From positions 12,734,601 to 12,798,600 of the forward strand of contig NC_039517.1 of assembly GCF_003672135.1 (NCBI RefSeq): 64,000 bases of DNA, given 5' to 3'. Of the stretch, positions 21,569 to 31,975 are shown one piece after another; positions within the stretch are counted from its first letter, which is position 1; the number at the start of each line of letters is the position of its first letter. The notes below the pieces were generated by a model, which was not told the origin of the DNA, made no database searches, and saw only the letters and a list, made by a program, of their open reading frames with translations. The stretch comes from Ooceraea biroi. Lineage: Eukaryota > Arthropoda > Insecta > Hymenoptera > Formicidae. The translations under genes were made by a program, and so were the position numbers.

Positions 21569-22854
21569 TTGGGTCGTCCGGAAAGTTCGTGCCGATTTTT
21601 AATAGATGGCGTTGGAACATGTCTGAATATATCAATGTTATTGAAAACATACGATTTATATACATATGCTTAAAGGTGACATTTCAACGCATCTTTAGGA
21701 AAAAAGTTGTTTCAGATAAATTGATTCGTGTCAGTTTTGTACTCTTTTGAAGATGGAAGAAAACAAAGAACATTTTAGACACTTGATGCTTTTCTATTAC
21801 CGGAAAGGCAAAAATGCCTCACAAGCAACAAATTCGATATGTTCTGTTTACAGAGAAGGCGCTTTAGCTGAAAGAACCGTACGTAAGTGGTTCGCTAAGT
21901 TTAGAGCTGGTGATTTTAACCTTAAAGACCAAGAACGCTCGGGCAGACCCTCTACTACTGATGATGACCAAATCAAGACACTGATCGAGAATAACTCGCG
22001 CTACACGACACGTGAATTAGCAGAGATACTGAAAATATCGAAAACCACTGTCCACGATCATGTAGTGAAGCTTGGTTACGTAAGTCGCTATGATGTATAG
22101 GTTCCGCATAATTTGGCCGAAAAAATTTAATGGATCGCATTTCCATCTGCGACTCGCTGTACAAGCGCAACGCAAACGTACCATTTTTGAAGCAATTAGT
22201 GACGGGTGACGAAAAATGGATCATTTACAACAATGTAGAACGAAAAAGATCCTGGGGTAAGCGAAATGAACCAGCATTAACCACTCCGAAAGCCGGCCTT
22301 CATCCAAAAAAAGTCATGCTCTGTGTCTGGTGGGATTGGAAAGGAATCCTATATTATGAGCTCCTACCGCACAACCAAACGATAAATGCAGATAAGTACT
22401 GCTCGCAACTGGACGAATTAAAGACAGCGATTCAGGAAAAACGTCCAGAATTAGCTAATAGGAAGAGCGTCGTGTTCCATCAGGACAATGCCAGACCTCA
22501 TGTTTCTTTGACTACCCGACAAAAATTGTTGAAGTTTGGCTGGGATGTGCTACCTCACTCACCGTATTCACCAGACATTGCACCTTCAGACTTTCACTTA
22601 TTTAGGTCTTTGCAAAATTCTCTTAGCGGCAAGAACTTCAACTCTTTGATCGACATAAAAAACCACCTTGAGGAGTTTTTCGCCGAGAAACCTAAGAAGT
22701 TCTGGGAGAATGGAATCTTCCAGTTGCGTGAAAGATGGACAAAGGTTGTGAAACAAAACGGTGCATACATAAGTCAATAAATATTTATCGACATAAAAAA
22801 ATGTTGCCTTTGAATTTTCCTTCAAAATCGGCACGAACTTTCCGGACGACCCAA
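21569..22854 (+). mobile_element. Mariner element, 1,286 bp, complete ends
   Basis: The terminal repeats TTGGGTCGTCCGGAAAGTTC and its inverse are flanked by TA at 21567-21568 and 22855-22856. Length and ends are typical of mariner. It is inserted at the 5' end of the accessory gene of the surrounding CACTA-like element. The transposase inside is broken. Confidence 0.95.
21747..22780 (+). pseudogene. Mariner DD34D transposase, one nonsense and one 1-bp deletion
   Basis: The N-terminal paired helix-turn-helix region runs to 22100, where TAG replaces the tryptophan codon of the usual DVWVPH motif. A few codons later a run of A residues near 22122 is one base short, moving the frame to 22130-22780. 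The catalytic triad is intact: TGDEKWI, HQDNARPHV and APSDFHLF, with 34 residues between the last two aspartates. Only two lesions, so a fairly young insertion. Resembles the mariners known from ants such as Messor; this is from memory. Confidence 0.92.
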
Positions 22855-22856
22855 TA

Positions 22857-25045
22857 GAAACACAAGATGAAGGACAAACAAGTACATTTGTTGTCCCAAC
22901 CAAGTGGATTTTTGATGACTTTGTTCTATGTCCACAAAATCCAAAAGAGGAAAGCAAAGCTGTAAAAGCATATGTTGATGCAGACAGTAATACATGGAAA
23001 GTTCTGCCATGTACATTGCGAAAAACTTACGGTGAGTTTATGTCCTAAACTAAAATCTGATACTCTTAGTAAGTTTACTGTTGAAACATTTGTTGCTTGT
23101 TCTATTTCAAGATTCATATAAGAAAGCCAGAGAAATGCTGCCAATGGCAGAGGATACAGATGGGCTCGATATAGAAAAAGAAATCGGAAGAGGTATGAGA
23201 AAAAGAAAGAGAAATGTATTTTATGATAATGATGATGAGGAGGAGGAGAAGGAAGATCACATACGAATTTCCAAAGAAAAAGGAAAGGCTCTACCCAGGC
23301 CAACAAAGTTTAATTATAAAAAGCATCTTGAAATCAGAAGTAGTAGCTCTGTACGGAATGCTCTGCAAAGATTGAAAAATCAAAGAGCTGAAAATAAATG
23401 GAGAATTGGTACAATTGATAAAAGGTCAGACATAGAGGAAGAAATGGTTGATGATAATCTAGAAGTACCCAAAAAATGCGGTGCAGAAGATATCAATGTG
23501 GAACTTGAAAAAGCTCGCAAAAGAATTCAGGAACGAATAAAGAAAGCACGGCACGAAAAAGAGACGGAGACTCATGTGCGAGAGAATCCGGGAATAATAG
23601 ATAAAGAAAATGAAAGACCTAGTGACCAATATAATATGAATGTACAGCTCAGATCATCTGACCTTTCTTTAGTATCTCCTCCATTCATAGGTAAGCGCTA
23701 TTGAAATTAGAAATATTTTTGAGATATGCTGGTGCATCATGTTACTTGTTTATTGTTACAGATGAGGTAGATAATACAGATGATATGAAGTCCGTTACAA
23801 CTGGCCAATCTAGGCAACATCCAATTTCTGCCCTTGCACTTGATTCAACTACAGTTAGTCGTTCAAGCTCTATCGCATCCAACCAGTCTGCTACATTTAG
23901 TCGTTCAAGTTCTGTCGCCTCCAATCAGTCTGCCGCCACATTTAGTCATTCAAGCTCTGTCGCATCTAACAAACCACTCGTCACATCTTTAGTATCGAAT
24001 GCCCGGTATCATGTGCAAAAAATATTGTCTGGTAAATACAGATCAGCTTGAGTAGCTAGCTTTAATACATTTGTACGATACTATTTTTCTGTGTTGTATC
24101 TCACTATTTTATTTAATGCATTTTAATTTTGTTTAGCGCCCTCGGCAAATGAATCAAACTTGGAGCAAGATAGATCTTTATCTTCGGCAGGTAAATGTAT
24201 CCAATTGTAATATTTATTCATTTATTTCTTTTATTACTCTAGTATACTAAAACTATCCTATTATATATCTTTTACGTTATAATATATCTTTTGAAAATGT
24301 GATTTGTCTTTACAGGTTTTGCTATCTGGGTCTATATTGGCTTCAATTTTTTATGTTACAGATGTGCTTGTGCTAAAGGCAGTTCTCTCTAAGCAAGAAG
24401 AACTGTCGCAGAATCTTAAAAATGTAGACCATAAACTGGATCTCATTATGGACTTTGTTATGACTACCGAGGATGTCAAAAAACCAGAAGGATGGCCTAC
24501 TCTTCCATTACGTGACATGAATTCTTTCTATGAATGGGAGTTGTTTCTTCAAAACAGCGACAACTATAATTTTGCGGTAAATATTTAATGTCCTGCATTT
24601 ACGAAAAGTTAGCAACTCATTTCAACACATCAATATAACTTTTTGTTTATAACTTTTTTTCTGTACAGGTATCCCATTTTAGTGTTGTAGCTGGGAGAGG
24701 GGTACACGAAAGAGAAATGGCTACTGCTATATGTAAGAAGATTTTCTCTCCTGAGGTTGCATCGCAACTGAATTGGACAGGGACAGAGGTAAAAAAAGGA
24801 ATCAAGTCACTGAAGTGTGGTGCGTGCATCATTGGTAAATTATTGAAAAGTCTGAGAAAAAAGCATGAAACTCTTAATTTCAATCCTGCTGTATCTTAAA
24901 ATACACTTAATCTTACTCTTAATAAATATAATTATTAACTTATCAACTGAAATCTTGTATTTTAGTATTTCTCATGCATAATATTGTAATTAATCTTTTT
25001 TCAGATGCATGTGGCAAACAATATAAGGGAAATTTTTCGAGGTAA
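22857..25045 (+). CDS. Spliced accessory protein of the CACTA-like element (DUF4806-like)
   Basis: Seven exons join in phase with GT/AG sites: 22857-23031 (5' end cut by the mariner), 23112-23690, 23762-24031, 24137-24190, 24362-24576, 24669-24834 and 25005-25045 (TAA). The order is: a VVPTKWI...AVKAYVD block with DSYKKARE across the first junction, a very basic/acidic region, a Ser-rich repeat (RSSSIASNQS and RSSSVASNQS), a coiled-coil-like KQEELSQNLKNVDHKLDLIM, a WPTLPLRDMNSFYEWE motif, and a C-terminal SPEVASQLNWTGTEVKKG block recalled as the DUF4806 domain that accompanies such transposons. No stop or frameshift was seen in about 580 codons, unlike the transposase next to it. It could be a domesticated gene or simply young. 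The function is unknown. Confidence 0.65.
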
Positions 25046-25063
25046 AAAATCACAGGCTCCATA

Positions 25064-25430
25064 AGTACGTGGCTTCGAAGTAATTCAAAGAGGAGAGTTC
25101 AGTAACGAGTTATTTGTCGGTGTATCCAGTAAACGAAAATGGATTGAAAAATATTAATTTGAACGTTCGTGAATGTGTACTTCTGAAAATCTATATCCAT
25201 TTCAAAACCTAATATCTTTGTCCATCCATTTATAGGAATTAAATGAAGCATATTTTCTATGCCTTTCAATCCAAAAATAAGTTTGTTTTAAAAGATGAAT
25301 ACTGCTTAAGTCAAGATTCTGGATAGGAAATGCAATGTATTAAAATAAGTATATATTAAAATATATAATATTGTGTATTATTTCATGACTATTTATTTCA
25401 ATAACTTTTCTCTCACTATATTAATCTACG
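25064..25430. other. 3' non-coding part of the CACTA-like element
   Basis: AT-rich, with no open frame of note; it leads into the GCGC-rich subterminal repeats. Confidence 0.4.
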
Positions 25431-25674
25431 CGCTTATAAAGCGCTTATAATACGCTTATAATGGGTTTTTTGAACGGATTTTGAGCGCGCTTTGAGCGCT
25501 ATAAAACTGCATTTTTCCTGTGCCGGTCTTACGCGCTTATAATATACTTTTTCTAGTGGATTTTGAAAGCGCTTTTAAAGCGCTAACATGCTTTTAAAGC
25601 GCTAAAAAAGCGCTGAATTCATGCACCCGCAGTAGCGCTTTGAAAGCGCTTTTCAGGTGCTGTTGTGCTACGTG
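25430..25674. repeat. Subterminal GCGCTT repeats and right terminus
   Basis: About ten GCGCTT/AAGCGC words, several as palindromic AGCGCTTTGAAAGCGCT or GCGCTTTTAAAGCGC, end with GTGCTGTTGTGCTACGTG. Such clusters are usually the transposase-binding sites of CACTA-type elements (known of the family); the terminus is shared with 3356. Confidence 0.65.
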
Positions 25675-25675
25675 G

Positions 25676-25830
25676 GGTGGTCCTGTACCTATACCTAGGT
25701 ACAATTTCTTGTGTACCGGTACCTATATTTAAGTACATTTTAGTTACTTTTTGGATGATACTTTCTTGCACTAAATGCACGTTCAACAGACGCGGACTCG
25801 GTAAAAGTGTATTATATTTCATATAAATTT
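25676..25830. repeat. TACCTAGGTA-rich repeat
   Basis: Repeated CCTGTACCTA, TACCTAGGTAC and GTACCGGTACC words. The same words recur at 27405-27451 and 28445-28500, on both sides of the Merlin element, suggesting one repeat interrupted by it. Confidence 0.5.
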
Positions 25831-25953
25831 TTTGTAATTAGATATTTATTGGATATATGGTAGATTTTAACACAATTCTTTTGAATTTGGACAACGGGAC
25901 ATAGCGAGCCATTTTAATTTAAATTCTCATCGATAGAATGACAGGTTACACCC

Positions 25954-26352
25954 ATGTTTGGAAGTATAATTGACTTGACGAATACGAACAGTCAATATTA
26001 TATACTAACAACTGTTACCATCCCAAAATGTAAAGTAAAATTGTTCGCAATGCCCGATTGTCCAAACTCAAAAGAATTGTGTGAAAATGTACTAGAAGAA
26101 GCATACTCTTTTTTTTGTAAAGACGTTAATAATCTGGAGAAGTCTTCATCAGAATTAGAGGAGGACACTTTCTTCTCTTTTCTACACGATAAAAATATGA
26201 ATCTAGATAATAGTGATACCACAACGTCTACAACAACCTCAGGTGCTACCAAACCACTAGACGCAAAAGTACAGTGTTTAACATATTTATCTGACAAATC
26301 AAAAAACTTGAATACTTTGGATAAATATCCAATTATAAAAAAATTTATATAA
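25954..26352 (+). pseudogene. hAT transposase fragment
   Basis: A 132-residue frame has the composition and motif order found just upstream of the hAT dimerisation region: LEEDTFFSFLHDKN, a Thr/Ser linker, VQCLTYLSDKSKNLNTL and KYPIIKKF. It stops before the usual C-terminal SSAPVER-type motif, and no N-terminal catalytic part precedes it. Remnant only. Confidence 0.6.
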
Positions 26353-26520
26353 AATATAATACACTTTTACAGGGTTCCGTACGTATTTAACGTGCATTTA
26401 GTGCAGCGCAACAATTTTAAGGCTGCGACGAAATACTTCGTCCGATAACAATTTTGAATGTTTGATATTTTTGAAACATAATGCATAAATGCTAAATAAA
26501 TTATTTGAATAAAACTATTT

Positions 26521-27224
26521 AAGGGGTAACGCCACTCTAGCGCCCGGAAAAACAGCCTAATTTTGACAATTTTTATGGGAATATAATGAATGGAATACAA
26601 AATCCGTTTAAAGGCCTTTATTATACATACTGTGAAGTGTATTTACAAATTTTTATTGAATTTTTTTACAAAATGGCGGCGTCAGAGCTCAGCAAAGGAA
26701 GCCTCTTCTCACAGATAATGTTCCGCGGCCGGAAAGATTTCTCCTCCAATTTTTGACCTGGAACAAAAAACTAAACATGTTGAGTCCTATATAAGGTTAG
26801 CTCGGGAAGTACGTACGGAAATTTAAAAATACCGTTTTTTGTAAAATTGACGCACGTTTGAACAAAAAGTTTTTTTACCTAAAAATGAAACTTTTTGTTC
26901 AAACGTGCGTCAGTTTTACAAAAAACGGTATTTTTTAATTTCCGTACGTACTTCCCGAGTTAACCTTATATAAGACTCAAAAATATTTAGTTTTTTGTTC
27001 CAGGTCAAAAATTGGAGGAGAAGTCTTTCCGGCCGCGGAACACTATCTGTGAGAAGAAGCTGAGCTCTGGCGCCGCCATTTTGTAAAACAATTCAATAAA
27101 AATTTGTAAATACACTTCAAAGTATGTACAATAAAGGCCTTTAAACGGATTTTGTATTCCATTCATTATATTCCCATAAAAAATTAGGTTGTTTTTCCGG
27201 GCGCTAGAGTGGCGTTACCTCTTA
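26521..27224. mobile_element. Palindromic MITE (GGTAACGCCACTCTAGCG ends)
   Basis: The halves mirror each other about a centre near 26880. The ends GGGTAACGCCACTCTAGCGC and the inverse are clear, and the inner TTTTTGTTCAAACGTGCGTCA is repeated in inverse across the centre. No gene. Confidence 0.9.
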
Positions 27225-27451
27225 ATAACTTTGTAAGTGTTCATTGTATTGTACAACCATACTAAACTTATTCGTATAGAATATTTATGTATGTACATAT
27301 AAAATATGTATAGTACGTAAATATTATGTACGGATGCAACAAAATCATGGACCTCGGATACATAAATGTTTATTTATTCTGAAATTGTATGTTAATAAAT
27401 AAAAGTACCTGTACCTAGGTATATTTAAGGTACATGTGAGGTACCTGTACC

Positions 27452-28444
27452 GGTAAAACTGACGTTTAGGGGAGGCAGCTCCGATGACCTTGACATATGT
27501 TATTAAGGTTACCCTCCTGAGTGACCTTCAGAAGGTTTTAGCCTTCGCTCGTTTCTTATTTAAAAGTTATTAACAAAAGAAGTTTGAAAAATATATTCAT
27601 AATTGGACAGAGGATTATGATTAAGAAATAGTCGACGAGTATACAAAATAAGAATTTTAATTAGTATTTAAACGATCTAATGGATACATAGAACTCATTA
27701 TTTCAAAAAAAAGCCTCAATAAGTTTGTCAAAATTGTGTATTCTTTTAAATAAAAATTCTGCAAGATAATTCGTAAAATGATAATCACGTGTACCGTAAC
27801 GAGGAATACTTGCTCGCATGTCTCTCCACAATCTTTCTATATTTTGTGTGTGAGCATCAGTTTCGGGGTCTACAAAATTAGTCGAATGGTTCACCGTTCG
27901 ATGTATATAATTTTTATTTTTTAAACCATCGTATGCACCCCACTTGTCTATATGAATAATTGAACCGACAATAACATAGTTTCGAATATATAGTTTCGTG
28001 TATATAGTTACAATGTTTATTTTAAAGAGATGCTAGATCTAAATTTTAATGCAATTAAAAAATCTTAAAATTAAACTTATTTTCTTTACTTTCGATTAAA
28101 GTAGTTTCGAAAAAGTCTTTAATTTCGAGTAAAGAAGTTTTTACTTTCGATTAAAGCAGAGAATAATTTGTATTTATCTGTTTTGTGCTTTTGGTTAAAA
28201 TAAAGAATACTTTGTATTTATAAAAAGAACTATTCTATATATTAATGATTCACTACTTTAAATAATTTTTGTTCGTTCACATTCAAAATAACTACTATAT
28301 TTTCGAAACTTGTTAGTTAATAACCTTTTAATAAGAAACGAGCGACGGCTAAAACCTTCTGAAGGTCACTCAGGAGGGTGACCTTGATAACATATGTCAA
28401 GGTCAAGGTCATTGGAGCTGCCTCCCCTAAACGTCAGTTTTACC
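27452..28444 (-). mobile_element. Merlin-type DNA transposon, 993 bp, 8-bp TSD
   Basis: The ends GGTAAAACTGACGTTTAGGG and its inverse extend as ~110-bp inverted repeats. The flanks are the perfect 8-bp duplication CCTGTACC (27444-27451 and 28445-28452), as expected for Merlin. The terminal repeats contain TGACCTTGACATATGT-type AGGTCA words. The interior keeps only the C-terminal part of the transposase, so this is an internally deleted copy. Confidence 0.9.
27703..27982 (-). pseudogene. Merlin (IS1016/ISXO2-like) transposase, C-terminal part
   Basis: Reading down from about 27982 the frame gives GSIIHIDKWGAYDG, then VNHSTNFVDPETDAHTQNIE followed by RLWRDMRA, the signature of the ISXO2-like/Merlin DDE domain (GAHTQNIE...W). 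It ends at a normal stop at 27703. The upstream half of the catalytic domain is missing. Confidence 0.85.
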
Positions 28445-28539
28445 CCTGTACCTAGGTATTTTGTTTTTCTAATACCTGTACCTGTATCTAGGTACTGAAT
28501 ATAAAGTATCTTGCACAACACTGGTCGTGTGTCCCCTGG

Positions 28540-28875
28540 GTGCAATCCGACTGTAGCTAACGGAGGAGGGTGACGGCGAGTGTCTAGCGCCATAAAACGA
28601 GACCCTTTCGACTAAGGGAAGGAAAACCCTAACAGAAAACCTGCTCTTCTCAGCCAGCTGTAAGGTGGCAGTCCGGTCACTAGATCGGGTGCAGTGGACT
28701 AACAACCCGTTCATCTTAAATCAATACTTATTACAAAAACCAACACGAAGGATAGCCGAATGGATCAACAGTTGATTCTTAGAAGCAAATTAAACATTTA
28801 GCATCAAATAGGACACGGTGGCGCAGCTTCGTGGAGGCCCTATGCTCCTAGTGGAGTTGAAGGATTTATTATTAT
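28540..28875 (+). repeat. LINE-derived non-autonomous fragment
   Basis: The 5' part (GACTGTAGCTAACGGAGG, AAGGTGGCAGTCCGGTCACT, CGGGTGCAGTGGACTAACAA) and a 3' part ending GGCCCTATGCTCCTAGTGGA then GGATTTATTATTATA look like the joined ends of an RTE-type non-LTR element. Recognition is by general resemblance. Confidence 0.45.
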
Positions 28876-28924
28876 ACATAGGGGAAGATGTACCTTTGAC
28901 CAGTTTGAACTTTTTGAATTTTCT

Positions 28925-29023
28925 CCACCTCTCTCTCTCTCCCTCTCTCTCTCTCCCTCTCTCTCTCTCCCTCTCCCTCTCTCTCTTTCCCCCTCCCTCC
29001 CTCCCTCTCCCCCTCTCTCTCAA
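28925..29023. repeat. CT-rich simple repeat
   Basis: Nearly pure CTCTCTCC pyrimidine tract on the plus strand; open frames in it are artefacts of composition. Confidence 0.95.
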
Positions 29024-29309
29024 TTGCTTAAAGAAGTTCGAAAAAGGGATCATATAAATTTTCAAGGCTTTTACTAACACATATATTTTTAACAAGGTTA
29101 AATACATTTTTTTACTGTCATTGTACCTCAGTTGAAAAAAAATTAGTCAAAGGTAAAACAGCTCGTTGTTTCTTTAACCATGGGGTATTATACCTTTGAC
29201 CAGCTGGAATTAAATGATACATAATAAAAAGAAGTAAGCTTAAATGAATACAAATGTTTATTGAGTCCAGAACAGTAACCTATAAACTATAAAACTTATG
29301 TAAATAAAT

Positions 29310-29420
29310 GTTGTATTTCACGACCAAGCTGGCAAATTTATCATTAACTTCTCAGCACAACGTTTCGACACAACGTTTGATCCTTTCCAAGTGTATAAAA
29401 GTTTTAAAAACATTCAATAT
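29310..29420 (-). repeat. Penelope-like 3'-end fragment
   Basis: The minus strand has CACTTGGAAAGGATCAAACG followed by GTGTCGAAACGTTGTGC, the layout (paired arm then GAAACG) seen at Penelope-like ends; compare 42424-42640 and 29574-29613. Confidence 0.4.
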
Positions 29421-29573
29421 GTACAATAATTGTGGCAGCAATATGTCATATTATATTTTGTTAATCAAAAAGTAATAATTAAAATACTTAAAATAAACTT
29501 CAATTAACTTCGCCAGTGGTTTAATACTATAAAATCACTTTATTGACCTTAACTGGCAATATTGAAAATAAAT

Positions 29574-29613
29574 GCACTACGTTACGACCATAATTCTGGT
29601 CCTCATCAGGTGC
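29574..29613 (-). ncRNA. Hammerhead ribozyme-like motif of the Penelope element
   Basis: The minus strand reads GCAC-CTGATGAG-GACC-AGAATTAT-GGTC-GTAAC-GTA-GTGC. This has the CUGAUGA box, a paired stem II (GACC/GGTC), a closing stem I (GCAC/GTGC) and a GUA cleavage position with almost no stem III, as described for minimal hammerheads in Penelope-like elements. The usual GAAAC box reads GUAAC, so activity is doubtful. Confidence 0.5.
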
Positions 29614-29844
29614 GAAATTACATTAACAACAACTTCCTACAATTAAACAACAATGTCAATATTAATTCCATATAACTGCTAATAAACTCAGTGTAATACT
29701 TACTGCCAGGAAGTAGCGAATAATGTAACAATTAACAATAAATATATAATAACCGCAGCCAACACCGAACTCTTACATCGTTAACGCGAGATGACAAAGA
29801 ACTGTGATATCAGAAGAAATCCGAACCATCGATGCAAACAAGTT

Positions 29845-30340
29845 CTATATATTTCTCAAAATGTGATCGTAAACACTACATAAGTTCTCAGTATTCCTCT
29901 GTACATTTATGGAATTGTCATGTCGCTTTATGTACACCATCTCAGCAATTTCTCTTTTCTTAGTATGCAATTCCTGATGCACAACCCTAGCGTTGATCCA
30001 GTCAAAATTATGATTGTTAGATAGCCTATGTTTACTGATCACAAATTGATTATCTGGATCTTTCTTAATGTCGGAAACACGCTCTTTAATTCGTGTCTCT
30101 AGATGCCTTTTCGTTTGTCCGATGTAACATATCCCACAGTCAGAACAGTCGATATAATAAACCACTCCCGTCTTTCTTCCATTCGAAAGTGCATCTTTAC
30201 CTCTCTTTATAATACTATCTAACCTTTTTGGTATAGTGAAAATAACATTGAAACCATACATTTTAAAACATGATCGGATACTTTCACTAATATTTTTCAC
30301 GAATGGTATCTTAACAAAGTTCTTATTGATTTTCACTACC
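29845..30340 (-). pseudogene. Penelope-like GIY-YIG endonuclease part
   Basis: A 163-residue open frame carries the linker KIPFVKNISESI...FKMYGFNV, the motif GVVYYIDCSDCGICYIGQTK with its GIY-YIG core (YYI, CYIG) and a cysteine pair, then RHLETRIKER and later HNFDWINARV. This is the order of Penelope C-termini: an endonuclease that nicks target DNA. The upstream reverse transcriptase is missing. An intact stop at 29845 suggests a modest age. Confidence 0.85.
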
Positions 30341-30424
30341 GTATTATTGACATTAGATGCACGATATTTTATGGCATGTAATCTTTTATTGGTAAAAGTT
30401 CACCTTTACACACTACCCTCCAAG

Positions 30425-30500
30425 TGACCTTCGATTGACCTTGACCTTGACCTTGACCTTGACCCCTAAGGATGTCAAGGCCATTGACCTTTTCCGTCGG
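30425..30500. repeat. TTGACC hexamer array
   Basis: Four head-to-tail TTGACC units (30441-30464) in a longer TGACCTT-rich stretch. Read on the minus strand they form repeated TCAAGGTCA words. Related words occur in the Merlin ends at 27480 and 28400. Confidence 0.8.
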
Positions 30501-30597
30501 TCATTGTTCATTAAAAAGTTATTAACAACAGAACAGGGTTGGGTTGGGGTAGGTTATATTTTTTGGAAGTGGTGCCCCCCCCCTGCGGGGCACTGCT

Positions 30598-30652
30598 AAA
30601 CCGAATCAATATGTTAATTGCCTTATACTTTCTTTCTCTCTAGGTGCATGCG

Positions 30653-30707
<55 letters not shown>

Positions 30708-30895
30708 TTGCTTGCGTGTGTGCGTGCGTGACATTAGAATTAAGTATAGAATAACGTTAACTAAATTTGTAACATGTAGATTACGAGCTTCACCGAAATT
30801 TGTTATATAAGTTAGATTGTAAGGAAATTATTATAATTTTCAGATTATAAGAATTTAATTACTAATTAATATATAGATTCGGTTTAGCAGCGCCA
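30598..30895. repeat. Invertible-looking loop with GTGC microsatellite
   Basis: Bounded by CTGCTAAACCGAAT and its inverse ATTCGGTTTAGCAG. The inner part is in the opposite orientation in copy B (45048-45345). It contains a (GTGC)n tract at 30650-30730. Confidence 0.75.
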
Positions 30896-30990
30896 AGCAT
30901 TTTGAAAAAATACTTAGTTGTATTGAAATAATTCTTCTGCATTCGTAATCAATATCATGTACGTATATATGCATGTGTCTGTATGTAGTA

Positions 30991-31898
30991 GAGGAGAATC
31001 CCCTATTATGAGATATGCTCCTAATATGAGATAATGGGGTTTCTGCTAAACTAGTGAGCACCATCTGTTAGTTCCACCATGAACTTATTTCTCTTGGTGT
31101 AAAATGTATTTAGTGAAAAATTCATTGTTCATTATTGCGTTTAGCCTTTGCAAGAAAAGGTTTGTGAAATTGTGAACATGTCAAAGGAACTTGAGGTAAG
31201 TCTTTAAACCTTGTTTATTATATAATAAAGAAATGGTTGGCAATAAATTCAGTATGCAATGATAGAGTAGAATCGTAGTAACAGGAAAATACACAATTTG
31301 TTGAATTGCTTAATTGTAGAGGTTAGATTTCATGATCGCGGAACCGCTAGGCGTGTGGCTCGTATAATGAGATATTCAGGGTACTCTTAATATGAGATAA
31401 TTATTGCTCGAATGAAGATTATGTAGTGTAATAAAATGAAAGAAAATACTACTTAAGGTTAAAGAAAAGTTAATACGAATTTATATTACGTATTTTTGTG
31501 TATTTAATTTTTATAGAATTTGACTATGGAGGTTAGAGATACGAGGAAGCGTCGACAGTGGAATCGTGAAGATTTGGCGAAGGCTGTGGCAGCAGCATTT
31601 TTATAAAACTATCTAATAAAGTTTTTTAATTGCAATACTGATGTATTTTGCACTTTTAACACCGATTTCTCGAGGTATCTTATATTAGGAGCACACTTTC
31701 TCGATCCTGCGTAAAGCTCTTTTTTCAAAGTTTTTTAATTTTCAGAAAAAATAATATTTAAATTAGATTTTTTATTTCACCAACCTAAAGCTTATTAAAT
31801 TCTCTTCAAGATAACGTATTACATTTTAAAATTCTGCCTATAGATTTCCTTACATTCGGCAAAATCGATATGGTATCTCATAATTGGGGACTTTCCTC
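30991..31898 (+). mobile_element. Pogo-like element, 908 bp, TA duplication
   Basis: The ends GAGGAGAATCCCCTATTATG and the inverse of GAGGAAAGTCCCCAATTATG are flanked by TA (30989-30990, 31899-31900). Copy B has the empty site GTAGTATAAATAAT at 45441-45450. ATATGAGATA words recur inside both ends. The transposase is reduced to a short remnant. Confidence 0.85.
31178..31605 (+). pseudogene. Pogo transposase remnant (Psq-type HTH)
   Basis: Exon ATG at 31178-31195 (MSKELE) with donor GTAAGT, and acceptor TTTTTATAG before 31517, then MEVRDTRKRRQWNREDLAKA ending at TAA. The motif KRRQWNREDLAKAV is the start of the pipsqueak-type DNA-binding domain of pogo-like transposases. The rest of the protein is deleted. 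Confidence 0.65.
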
Positions 31899-31975
31899 TA
31901 TAAATAATAATAAAATAATCGATTTTCTGATTTGCATAAATAACCATTTTCATAATTGGCACAATTCTTCGATAT

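Larger units (their letters stand above)
17830..25674 (+). mobile_element. CACTA-like two-gene element (left end not found)
   Basis: The transposase (17830-19947) and a spliced accessory gene (22857-25045) on the same strand are followed by a subterminal region (25430-25674) full of GCGCTTTNAAAGCGC-type words, ending in the inverse of CACGTAGCACAACAGC at 25674. That terminus matches the fragment at 3356. A palindrome (20152-20728) and a mariner (21569-22854) are nested between the genes. No matching left terminus is visible upstream of 17830, so the element is incomplete or its 5' end was lost during the insertions at 16.1-17.7 kb. Confidence 0.6.
29500..30427 (-). mobile_element. Penelope-like retroelement, 5'-truncated
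   Basis: On the minus strand the C-terminal GIY-YIG coding part (30340-29845) is followed by a 3' non-coding part ending near 29510. A second copy of that non-coding part (inverse orientation) is at 37402-37640. The reverse transcriptase domain is absent. Confidence 0.8.
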
